A DNA stretch of 64,000 bases, from contig JAOAFZ010000002.1 of NCBI GenBank assembly GCA_026415975.1, positions 175,390 to 239,389 of the forward strand, in the 5' to 3' direction. The notes below the pieces were generated by a model that saw nothing but the letters and a program-made list of their open reading frames with translations, had not been told where the DNA came from and made no database searches. Both the position numbers and the translations under genes were made by a program. Shown here in pieces: positions 25,054-33,600 of the stretch (position 1 is the first letter of the stretch; every line of letters starts with the position of its first letter). This DNA comes from Patescibacteria group bacterium (GTDB lineage: Bacteria; Patescibacteriota; Microgenomatia; UBA1406; GWC2-37-13).

Positions 25054-25468
25054 AATTTTATGTGTATAGGATATATTTTTGAAACAGGTATGGTTTCCGG
25101 CGCAGGTATACGCTCGAGAACACAGGATGCTTGCGTTTGTGGCTTTCCCCTACGCTCAGTTGCCCTATAGCCCGGGCAAAACGGATTGTCTTTACAAGCT
25201 ATCCACAAAATAGCATGCAACGTGCAAACGACTTTAGGTACGCTCACCTGCCTCGGTACCCCCTAAAAAGGGTCTGACTCGACTTTAGAAGATTATTATA
25301 ACAGCCCCAGCGCACTTGCAGGCAGGAGTAGCAAAGTCCCGGTACATATGATAAAATAAAGTTATCCACAAAAGTGTGGATAAATGATTTGTGGCGTTCT
25401 GGCGCTACGTAATAGATCATATAACCTATAGTTGACAAATACAATATCCTGTAGTATAATGCTTCAAT
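25054..25468. other. Gene-free strand-switch region, candidate replication origin
   Basis: This 415-nt gap separates mainly minus-strand genes on the left from an unbroken run of plus-strand genes on the right. It holds a perfect DnaA box TTATCCACA at 25362-25370, its inverse TGTGGATAA at 25375-25383, and a near-match CTATCCACA at 25199-25207. AT-rich stretches lie between and beside them. The inverted pair could equally be a 9-bp hairpin. dnaA and dnaN are not in the window, so the origin call is tentative. Confidence 0.4.
25432..25460 (+). promoter_or_regulatory. Consensus promoter, leaderless message
   Basis: TTGACA at 25432-25437, a 17-nt spacer, TATAAT at 25455-25460: a perfect sigma-70 consensus. 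The ATG at 25469 is only 8 nt after the -10 box, so the transcript must start at or next to the codon. Confidence 0.85.
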
Positions 25469-26194
25469 ATGAAAAACATAAACCGTTTTATCGGAACGCT
25501 TGCACTTGCGATAGCCCTTGTGGCTTCTGCGGCCTCCGTTTCGGCTCAACAATATGGTTCAGGTCAGTATGGCACAGGGCCATACAGCACCGGATCATAT
25601 GGTCAACAGCCAACTCAACCAGAGCAACGTATTCTAGTCGATAAGCAGGTTGCCACCCCCGGTTCCGCAACCGGAAGTGCCGGCGAAACGGCCGGAGTGT
25701 ATAGAGACAATCTGCCACTATCTTATGAACGGTATCAGCCGGGTCAGGAGGTAGTGTTTCGCATTATTGTAAGGAATATCTCGAATGTCACCGTACAAAA
25801 CGTGGTTGTGCGCGATACCATCCCATCGTATGCTGAGCCGATGGTGGGACCAGGTATCTACGATGCCGCAACACGGACCGTAACGTACACGATTTCCCAG
25901 CTTCAGCCAAATGAGGAAAACGTCCAGTACGTGAAAATGAAAATCTTTGCTCAATCTCGGTTGCCTGCCAACGAAACAATCATTCGGCAGGTAAACACCG
26001 TAGAGGCACGGCTGGGCACTGAGCAGGATATCGATACCGCCCAGTACTTTATCGAGAAGCAGGTTGTTGGAGTTTCCAAAGTACCCGACACCGGTCCGGA
26101 GCTTGGATTGGCATTCCTCGCCCTTCAGGGCATTGGTCTTACCGTCGGGCTTAAACTGCGCCAGCACAGGGTTAATAGCCGACTTCAATTCTAG
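25469..26194 (+). CDS. Secreted DUF11-like protein with sortase sorting signal
   Basis: Surface protein of 241 aa. A signal peptide (FIGTLALAIALVASAASVSAQQ) is followed by a Gly/Tyr/Gln-rich low-complexity region, then a DUF11-type beta domain (YQPGQEVVFRIIVRNISNVTVQNVVVRDTIP) as found in cell-wall repeats. The end has an LPxTG-like motif, VPDTG, a hydrophobic stretch (LGLAFLALQGIGLTVGL) and a basic tail (KLRQHR), the three-part signal recognised by sortases. The sortase gene at 54935 in this window is a candidate partner. The perfect promoter suggests high expression. Confidence 0.8.
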   Translation: MKNINRFIGTLALAIALVASAASVSAQQYGSGQYGTGPYSTGSYGQQPTQPEQRILVDKQVATPGSATGSAGETAGVYRDNLPLSYERYQPGQEVVFRIIVRNISNVTVQNVVVRDTIPSYAEPMVGPGIYDAATRTVTYTISQLQPNEENVQYVKMKIFAQSRLPANETIIRQVNTVEARLGTEQDIDTAQYFIEKQVVGVSKVPDTGPELGLAFLALQGIGLTVGLKLRQHRVNSRLQF

Positions 26195-26244
26195 ATAGCG
26201 TTTCTCGACAATATCTATCCGCTATACTGTTACTGCTATAAAAT

Positions 26245-27468
26245 ATGTCAGAAAGACTTCGATGCTATCTTCAGCAACCGGTTTCCCGTCGTGATGCACT
26301 GAGTATTTTGGGTAATGTCGCACTCATAACTGCCGCAGGAGTCGCCCTCGGCGGTTCGGGGAGAATTGATAAGGGTTTTGATCGGCTCGTCGAACTTGCG
26401 GATTTTGTCCCACTGCAAAAACTGCGCGCTAGGTTCCGGGAAGTTACCGGCGTCGAGCTTCCAGCATACACTGGACTGGGTTTCAAGCTCGATGGCATAT
26501 TCGCCACCGGAGTGCGAACGCCGTCCGCGGAGCAAGATGCCCGGTATCTTGCAACAGCATGGGCAACCCGCATACCGGAACTGCAGACCACCAGCCGGTC
26601 GATCGACATGTCCGGTCTGCCTCCCGAAAACCAGCAGATCGCGCTTGCATTTCTTGAAGAAATGTATCGCCTCTTTCCGGTATTGAACGTTACGTCGCCG
26701 CCGAAAATACTGATCCAATCCGATACCGACTGGTACTGCGGCGCACCGACCATCGGCTGTACCGACGGGAGCGTTATGGCTATTGATTATTTGTCGGATC
26801 GCCGTTCGACGGTGTTCGTGTTTCTGCACGAGCAGGCCCACGAGCTAGACTGGGATATGGACAACATTGTCCCTTATGTCCATCGCGAACATGCGGTCCA
26901 GCATGTGGGCGATATGTTTCAGTTTTTCCATGATTTAGTCAACGAGGTGCAAACTGCTCACCCGTTCGATCTGATGGATTGCGGTTTGTTTTACTTCGCC
27001 TACCCTGAGGCGAGAATCGATGAGGATGGCAAACCGGTGGGATCTATGAGTAGAGCGTTCTATCCCTGCTTGGATCTACTGCAACCGTTCCTCGGACCGA
27101 ACGACATCCCGGCAGAAGTGTCATCCGAACGCCATCCCAAAACCTTCTTTCACCGCATGCGCCTGCCGCTTTTCCGAAAAGCACTGCAGATGGCAGCAAA
27201 TGGCACACTGATAGACGGCGTCCCCGCCCGGGAACACCCGGCAGTGCAGGCATACCTTGATGCTGGATTCCGGTACTTTCACCATATCATGAGCGATCCC
27301 CAGCTTGCCAAACAGCCGGACCCTTTTACCCAGGAAAATCCCTTTAGCAATCGGCTCTTTGAATGGAAAACCCGGATTTCGATGTCAAGACTCCAGATGT
27401 GGTCGCTCGGCAAAATCCCCGCGTCCACCCCAATTGCCGATGTTTGGAGGCTCCTCAAACTCTCCTAA
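26245..27468 (+). CDS. Putative Tat-exported zinc metallopeptidase-like protein
   Basis: Protein of 407 aa that I do not recognise as a named family. The N-terminus has a twin-arginine motif (SRRDAL, R15-R16) before a hydrophobic segment (ILGNVALITAAGVALGG), suggesting export in folded form. The centre has a zincin motif HEQAH at residues 195-199 (FVFLHEQAHELDWDMD), with further His/Asp/Glu in the following helices (VHREHAVQHVGDMF) as possible third ligands. A Cys pair (WYCGAPTIGC) sits shortly before. TATACT at 26223-26228 is 16 nt upstream of the ATG. Enzymatic activity is inferred only. Confidence 0.5.
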   Translation: MSERLRCYLQQPVSRRDALSILGNVALITAAGVALGGSGRIDKGFDRLVELADFVPLQKLRARFREVTGVELPAYTGLGFKLDGIFATGVRTPSAEQDARYLATAWATRIPELQTTSRSIDMSGLPPENQQIALAFLEEMYRLFPVLNVTSPPKILIQSDTDWYCGAPTIGCTDGSVMAIDYLSDRRSTVFVFLHEQAHELDWDMDNIVPYVHREHAVQHVGDMFQFFHDLVNEVQTAHPFDLMDCGLFYFAYPEARIDEDGKPVGSMSRAFYPCLDLLQPFLGPNDIPAEVSSERHPKTFFHRMRLPLFRKALQMAANGTLIDGVPAREHPAVQAYLDAGFRYFHHIMSDPQLAKQPDPFTQENPFSNRLFEWKTRISMSRLQMWSLGKIPASTPIADVWRLLKLS

Positions 27469-27524
27469 TGATTCTTCCCTGACGTCTGTAGTTTACTATT
27501 ACCTATAGCATTATTACAAAGGTA

Positions 27525-27553
27525 TTGACATTTTATAGGTTATTTGATACAAT
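27525..27553 (+). promoter_or_regulatory. Consensus promoter of the palindrome-rich gene
   Basis: TTGACA at 27525-27530, a 17-nt spacer and TACAAT at 27548-27553. The predicted start near 27560 leaves a leader of about 190 nt, unusual in this window. Confidence 0.75.
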
Positions 27554-27640
27554 AGCCTGGGTCATGATAAGCTACGCTTACATGACGCACCATAACAACC
27601 GAGCGAAAAAGGAAGGAAAAGTGGATGTGGAAGCACGTAT

Positions 27641-27710
27641 GCACTTGCCCACCCCCTTATGGGTATATACCAAAAAAAGTATGTGCCTATAAGGGGGTAT
27701 GGGCGAGTGC
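27641..27710 (+). repeat. Giant leader hairpin
   Basis: A 70-nt hairpin with an A-rich loop. Outer stem GCACT/AGTGC and GCCC/GGGC, a small internal loop, then CCCCCTTAT/ATAAGGGGG, continued by GGGTATATAC with GTATGTGCCT through several G-U pairs: about 30 bp in all. It ends 30 nt before the Shine-Dalgarno of the gene at 27752. Confidence 0.8.
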
Positions 27711-27751
27711 AACTGGTGCACTGCCCCGCTGCCCCGGAACAGGAGGATTCC

Positions 27752-28285
27752 GTGAGCATACTGAAAGGTCTGTTGTACGCTGTGTTCTACTTCGTGGGGA
27801 TTACCATCCTCACGATGATGGGGCTCCTCGCCATCGGCGCGGGGGCCTGGATGGCGGCCTCGGTGTTGACACCGAGACCGACCATTACGCCGTCCGATAC
27901 ACCAACCCCTACAGCAACCCCGACACCAACCACGATGACGACCGCACCGAGGGCAATGACGACCGAGGAGGCCAAGAGCCTGATCGGGGTGGACGTCCAA
28001 CGGCTAGCAACTGAGCCAAACGCCTGGGTCTTCCGGGACCCAGAGGGTGCGGTGCGGAGGGTGCGGTGTCCGAGAGAATTTGTTTGTACGCTGGACACCG
28101 GCGAAGCTGGAATCTTCGTGTACATCGGAGATTCCACCCTGAACGTCCCTGCGCGTGCAGGGACGTTCAGGTTCAGGCTGGATGTCGACTCCTGCACCCT
28201 GCTCCGTAAGGAGCAGGAAAACGGCAGGAGGGAGCGGCCTGCATTCGAAGTTGCCCCTGGCAACTTCGAATGCCCCCCCCAATAG
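27752..28285 (+). CDS. Membrane-anchored protein with palindrome-saturated coding sequence
   Basis: Unrecognised 177-aa protein: GTG start, one membrane helix (VFYFVGITILTMMGLLAIGAGAW), a Thr/Pro linker with TPTP repeats, and a C-terminal domain with four Cys (VRRVRCPREFVCTLDTGEAG ... DSCTLL ... NFECPPQ). The start is set by a perfect AGGAGG at 27741-27746, 5 nt upstream, in contrast to the leaderless genes around it. The DNA is far richer in GC than its neighbours and carries at least eight perfect or near-perfect hairpins within the reading frame. The domain plan matches other surface proteins in the window, so the frame is probably real, but acquisition from elsewhere is possible. Confidence 0.6.
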   Translation: MSILKGLLYAVFYFVGITILTMMGLLAIGAGAWMAASVLTPRPTITPSDTPTPTATPTPTTMTTAPRAMTTEEAKSLIGVDVQRLATEPNAWVFRDPEGAVRRVRCPREFVCTLDTGEAGIFVYIGDSTLNVPARAGTFRFRLDVDSCTLLRKEQENGRRERPAFEVAPGNFECPPQ

Positions 28286-28327
28286 CTCGGTAGGGGGGGG
28301 GCGCGCCCAAAGCGCGCCGCCCCCCCC
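28024..28327 (+). repeat. Array of perfect hairpins
   Basis: In order: 28024-28043 (7-bp CTGGGTC/GACCCAG), 28064-28100 (8 bp), 28108-28136 (8 bp), 28138-28171 (15 bp, 4-nt loop), 28198-28217 (8 bp, GTAA loop), 28241-28273 (15 bp, 3-nt loop), and 28293-28327 (G-run/C-run stem after the stop codon). A further hairpin lies earlier in the gene, CTCGGTG/CACCGAG at 27859-27876. Confidence 0.85.
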
Positions 28328-28450
28328 ACCCCCTTACACCTAAACACTTCTTTCAATAGGCGCATTTTCAGGCACCTTTTACCCCCGCGCTCTCCTTGTG
28401 CCTGATTCCTCTTAATATGAAGGGTATCTCCCTTTCTCCTCGAATACCCC

Positions 28451-28479
28451 TTGACAACTATGTAATAATAATATATACT
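28451..28479 (+). promoter_or_regulatory. Promoter of glycan locus, leaderless
   Basis: TTGACA at 28451-28456, a 17-nt spacer, TATACT at 28474-28479, then 7 nt to the ATG. The sequence around the -35 (TACCCCTTGACAACTAT) is identical to that at 41265-41281. Confidence 0.8.
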
Positions 28480-28486
28480 ATGGGAT

Positions 28487-29311
28487 ATGAAACGAATGCA
28501 AGTAAACGTTACGAAAGGCAAACCTCTCATAAGCGTCAGTTTCGTTATCCCGGTGTATAACGAAGAAGATCGTATCGGCACAACCTTAACCGCACTCAAG
28601 CAATTGCGCATGCCGGCCGGACTTACGCTTAAGGAAGTGATCTTCATAAACGACGGTAGTAAAGACAAAACGACTGCGGCAATCAATAAAGCAAAAGCTG
28701 GTCTCAAGAAAAAACTGAAGGCTCGCATTACCCTAGTTTCTTACGATCACAACCGTGGTAAGGGCTATGCGGTCCGGGTTGGTATGCTTACCTCGGATGC
28801 CGATTACACTCTGTTTTTCGATGCCGATATATCCACCCCGCTGGACCAGCTCCGGAAATTCGCCGCGCCAATGCGTCACGGAGCGGATGTTATTATTGGT
28901 ACCCGGAAAAACGGAAAATCTACGGTGCTGGTGCACCAACCCTGGTATCGGCAATTGCTGGGTAAGGGGTTTACACTGCTATCTAATATTGTTATGAACG
29001 TATGGGTAAACGACTTTACCTGTGGCTTTAAAGCGTTTTCACGCGAGGCACTGTATCAGGTGTTTACCCATGCGCGTATCAATCGCTGGGGCTATGATTC
29101 GGAGATCCTGTTTTTGGCAAAGAAATTCGGCTATACCATCTGTCAGATTCCCGTTACCTGGTCAAACGACGAGCGTACTAAGGTGGATCTATCGAAAGCG
29201 GTGTTCTCTACCCTGCACGAGCTATATACGATTCGCAGAAACGATGCAAACGGGCTGTATAGTCGTAGGTGTAGTACCCGAATAAAGAAGTTTACCCCTA
29301 TTGTCGCTTAA
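28487..29311 (+). CDS. GT2-family glycosyltransferase (ALG5/DPM1-like)
   Basis: Inverting transferase (274 aa) probably making a polyprenyl-phosphate sugar. GT-A motifs are present: VSFVIPVYNEEDRIGTTL, INDGSKDKT, HNRGKGYAVRVGM, the metal-binding DADISTPLDQL and the dolichyl-phosphate-glucose synthase type FTCGFKAFSREA...GYDSEILFLAKKFGY. It has no C-terminal membrane helices. It would supply lipid-linked donors for the GT-C membrane proteins downstream. Start ATG 28487 is the first codon after a leaderless promoter. Confidence 0.85.
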   Translation: MKRMQVNVTKGKPLISVSFVIPVYNEEDRIGTTLTALKQLRMPAGLTLKEVIFINDGSKDKTTAAINKAKAGLKKKLKARITLVSYDHNRGKGYAVRVGMLTSDADYTLFFDADISTPLDQLRKFAAPMRHGADVIIGTRKNGKSTVLVHQPWYRQLLGKGFTLLSNIVMNVWVNDFTCGFKAFSREALYQVFTHARINRWGYDSEILFLAKKFGYTICQIPVTWSNDERTKVDLSKAVFSTLHELYTIRRNDANGLYSRRCSTRIKKFTPIVA

Positions 29312-29374
29312 AAAAAAGGATTCTTCCTGTTTGCACTGTTCTATTTACCTACTTTTATCTGCTAGAATGGAATC

Positions 29375-30604
29375 GTGCATATTGTTGTTCTGTCAACTTA
29401 CCCGGAAAAGGATGAGATTCACGGAAAACAAACTGTCGGGTCGGCCTCTTACACAAAAAACACTCTCCTTCATCTAACGAAACACTATCCGGAATATACC
29501 TTCTCCGTTTATGCAGAACATTTCATAGATAAAAACACAGAGGCTACCAGTCACTCCACATATACACAAGGAAATACCACCATTCGCAGGAGCTGGGTAA
29601 GGAACAATCCCCTTAGTGTTTTAGGTAGCCTTTTTACTGCGATTGGAGAGGCTAAAAAGCGCCAGACAATTCTCCTTCTTCCGTTTGAGGCATATACGTT
29701 CGGTGGCATACTTACTACAGGCCTTCTCCTGGTTACTATTGCCGTTTTACGGCATATGTTCAGCATTCGGATTATTACCGTTATCCATCAGGTTGTGAGT
29801 GATTTCTCCACTCTCGAAAAAAATAGAATAAAAAGGGCTTTGTTAAGTGCTGGAAACACCGTTCTCCAGTACCTGTTGCTCGCAGGTTCGACACAGTATG
29901 TGGTTTTTGAGGAGTTTTTACTGACGCAGTTACCAGACAAAGGCAAACGGGGAACTGTTATCCCCCATGCGGTGGAGTCACTTCCGCACATTACACAATT
30001 GAAAGCGCGAAACAAGTTAAAACTGGATGCAAATACCACGTACGTCCTCTACTTCGGGTATATATCCCCCTATAAGGGCGTTGCCGATTTGTTGAAACAA
30101 TGGAGTCCCACGCCAGGATATCAGCTCATAATTGCCGGCGCTGCTAATCCGAACCATGCAAGTAACAAAGAGTACATGTCCTATGTCGAGAACGTCCAGC
30201 GCCTTGCATCAGAGAAAAACGTCATAACCACCGGTTTCCTTGAGGAAAACGAGATACCACTCTACTTTGCGGCAGTAAACTACCTTATCCTCCCCTACAA
30301 GCTGTTCATGTCATCTTCCGGACCGTTGTCACTGGCTTTCTCTATGGGGCTCCCGGTTTTGTTATCTCAGCCACTTTCTGTTTACGCTAAATCTAAGGAC
30401 ATACGGGAAGCATTACAGCAGGAATCCATAGATGAAAACGCTCTTACAATAGACATGCGTTTGCAATGTATACCACAGTTAGAAGCAAAAAATGGCATAT
30501 ATAGCCGTCTCAAAAGTTTTTCCAGCAGGATGCAAACGTCACGTTCCTGGGACGTTGTTGCCAAGCAGTATCACAAGTTGTTTTCTGCCGTAGGGAGGGT
30601 ATGA
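29375..30604 (+). CDS. GT4-family glycosyltransferase
   Basis: GT-B glycosyltransferase of 409 aa with a GTG start; TAGAAT ends 6 nt upstream. The C-terminal half shows YVLYFGYISPYKGVADLLKQW, LIIAGAANPNHASNKEY, NVITTGFLEENEIPLYFAAVNYLILPYKLFMSSSGPLSLAFSMGLPVLLS, typical of group 1 transferases. It is closely similar in plan to the gene at 34538, including the S-S-G-P-x-S-L-A-x-S loop. Its last 4 bp overlap the next gene (ATGA), so it is coupled with the 1310-aa membrane protein. Likely polymer or glycan synthesis at the cytoplasmic face. Confidence 0.85.
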   Translation: MHIVVLSTYPEKDEIHGKQTVGSASYTKNTLLHLTKHYPEYTFSVYAEHFIDKNTEATSHSTYTQGNTTIRRSWVRNNPLSVLGSLFTAIGEAKKRQTILLLPFEAYTFGGILTTGLLLVTIAVLRHMFSIRIITVIHQVVSDFSTLEKNRIKRALLSAGNTVLQYLLLAGSTQYVVFEEFLLTQLPDKGKRGTVIPHAVESLPHITQLKARNKLKLDANTTYVLYFGYISPYKGVADLLKQWSPTPGYQLIIAGAANPNHASNKEYMSYVENVQRLASEKNVITTGFLEENEIPLYFAAVNYLILPYKLFMSSSGPLSLAFSMGLPVLLSQPLSVYAKSKDIREALQQESIDENALTIDMRLQCIPQLEAKNGIYSRLKSFSSRMQTSRSWDVVAKQYHKLFSAVGRV

Positions 30605-33600
30605 AAAAAGTAGTGGAAAAGGTAACTTTGTACGGTAGGCTCGAAAAATATCATCCTTTTTTCGGGTTGATCATACAGTTTGTTTTCCAGTATCCATATG
30701 AACTCATAATCAGTGCTATCCTCCTGATGCTTTTTATTGCCAACTACACAGTAGGTACGTTTCTTACCGGTTGGGATAATCTGCATACGGAGTTTAATTA
30801 CTGGCTAAATATTAAACGCTCTCTTATAACAACCTGGCAGGAGTACCAAGGGCTTGGGTTACTTGCAGGTATGGGCCACGGCGCCAATCTTGTCCGGGAG
30901 GTTTTTTTACTGATTTTGTCCCCGTTCCTCCCGATGAGTTTTGTCCGGTACTTTTATCACTTTCTCATGATGGCAACTGGAACCTTTGGCATGTACTTTT
31001 TGTTAAAGAAGGTATTTCTGGAGGGGAGGCCGGGCTGGGGTCCTTTTTTGGGTGCGTTGTTTTACCTGCTTAACTTTGGTTCTGTCCAGTATTTTCATGT
31101 ACCATTTGAACCATATAGCACAGCCTGGGGTCTTTTTCCGTGGGCTACTTTGAGTTTTTTCCTGTATTTGCGCAAGCCGGATATCCGTACTGTCGGCCTC
31201 TTTGCTTTTATAAATCTGTTTATCACACCTCAGGCGCTTGTTCAGACAGTTGCATTGGTATATTCTATGGTTCTTGGTATTTTTTCGATTGGATATTTTG
31301 CTCTTCACAGGACAAAAAAAACCCTCTTTCGTGTATTAACTGCAATGGGTATTGTACTGGCAGTAAACAGCTTCTGGCTTCTTCCAAATATCTACTTTGC
31401 CGCTACCGATATAGCGGTCACACAAAACGCAATGCAGAACCGGATCGTAACCGACCGTTTCTTTGAGATGAGTAAAAACAGAGGAAACTTACTGGATTTT
31501 GCCCTTCTTCGCCAGCTTTACTACGATGTAGAAGAGTATGAACATTCAAAAGACGCTATAGGGTTCCTCATGCAAACCTGGAGAGATTATCAGGGTAATA
31601 CCGCTGTAGTAGTCGTGGGTATTCTTCTTTTTATAACGGCCGTAACGGGTTTTTTTGTTAGCAAGCATGGCCGTGTATTCTTGTTACCGGTATTTGTACT
31701 CAGTATGACTGTCTTTTTATCGGCAACACCGGGGATTTCCTTGCTTAACGATCTTTTTCGAGAAATACCTGTGGTAAATCAGATATTTCGTAATCCGTTT
31801 ACCAAATTTATTACCCCTACTGTAGCAGTTCTGTCGATCGGTTTTGCTTTTGGTTCGGTTTTTATCGTTGAACAGCTCACAAGACACATTAAGACACCTC
31901 AACCAGCCTATATTGCACCTGCGGTTACAGGCATATTCACCTTGCTTCTTGTCATTGTTTCTTATCCTTCGTTTACCGGCAACTACATCTCTCCGACAAT
32001 GCGTGTATCTATCCCTCCAGAGTACTTTCAGCTATTCGATTATTTCCGTGAACAAGACAAGGACGCTCGTATTATGAATCTTCCACAACACGAATACTGG
32101 GGATGGTACCGTTACAGTTGGGGTGCTAAAGGATCGGGTTTCCTGTGGTATGGTATCGAGCAACCTATTCTTGACCGGGCATTTGATGTTTGGAGTGACG
32201 AATTGGAGGGGTACTTCTGGGAAGTATCTGCCGCCCTTAAATCCGGCAAAGTGGACCGATTTAATGAGGTAATTGCCAAATACGATATTGACTTTATAAT
32301 CTTCGATAAAAACCTCATATATTCTGAGACGGCTATACCTCACACTTTTCTTCTAGACCAGAAACGGATGCTGGAAAACAATCCAGCCGTGCGTCATGCG
32401 GTAACATATGGAGACATCACTGTCTACAGAACTAATTTGTCAGAGCAATCCAAATCTTTTGTTACTCCTTACAATTATCTCCCAAAAATATATAGTCCAG
32501 AACAGTATATGCACCAAGACCCAATGTTTGCAAAGTATGGAAGTTATATACGTTCAGTAATGCAAGATGCCGATATAGTATACCCGTTTGGATCGTTGTT
32601 TAGTTTTCGTTTCCAGGATGAAATCCCCTTTCGAGCTTCTATAAAAGACGATGAAGTTACCGTAGAAACAGTAGCGCAACTTACGGGAAGATATGAGATA
32701 AAAACTGTGGACACCAAAGACTCATTACTGCCAACTTCTGTATCTGCACAATTGGTCGGAGATAATCTTGAAGTAACAGTACAAACATATCCGTTTTCTC
32801 TATCTATTGGAGATTTTAATATATCAACAGAGGTGCGTAATACTTCACTTTCTATTCCGGTCGGAACTGCAAGTTCTTTTCTCCTTGCTTTTAATGAAGA
32901 AACAATCCTGCCAATCTCCACAGCCGAAGCCCGAATGGGTTATGCTACCGATCTCTATGTTCGACCCGGCGTAAATACTATACGATTATATGACGCAGAT
33001 GAACGCACCTCACGAAAGCTCGATATCTCTGCTTTTGAAGCGCCGCGAATTTGTGGACTTAATAATCCCGATGCAGTCGTCTATGGCGAATCAACGGATA
33101 CCAAACTCTCAATAATCGGTAGGAATACCGGTATTTGCAGTCGCTATGGTGCCGCAACATTTGACATACAAAAGGATACACTACTGGGAGTTTCATTTTA
33201 TTATGAATCGTATACAGACGAGAAGCCTTCGTACTGTCTCTTCAGCTACAACCGGGGCACATGCATAAACAATAAAGATGCGCTCCCGTGGCAATTTAGC
33301 TCCAATAAAACAATGTTTACAGATTTTTCTGTCATAAACGAGGATGTAGATGGTGTGTTCTTTGATCTTATCCTGGAAGCAACAAACTCCTCTACTTCAC
33401 GTGATAATAAAAAGATTACTTATAGTGACGTGACACTGAGTAGCTACGAACTACTCGGTAGTAAGACATTGCGTATTGAACCTTATAAATTCACACAAGG
33501 AAATAATATTGTCAACTTGAGCGGGGAGACCGTAGTCTCTGTCCGCAGTCCGGTACTTAAGGCAAAGGAGAGCATTACGAACATCTATGAGAACAATACA

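Noticed and set aside
25362-25383. DnaA-box pair as an intrinsic terminator
   Set aside because: The 9-bp stem lacks a T-run on either strand, so it is not called as a terminator; operator use for the next promoter remains possible.
27787-28728. 313-codon minus-strand frame across the palindrome-rich gene and the GT2 gene
   Set aside because: It is opposite two better-supported genes; the hairpins make both strands open. No promoter or start context on the minus strand.
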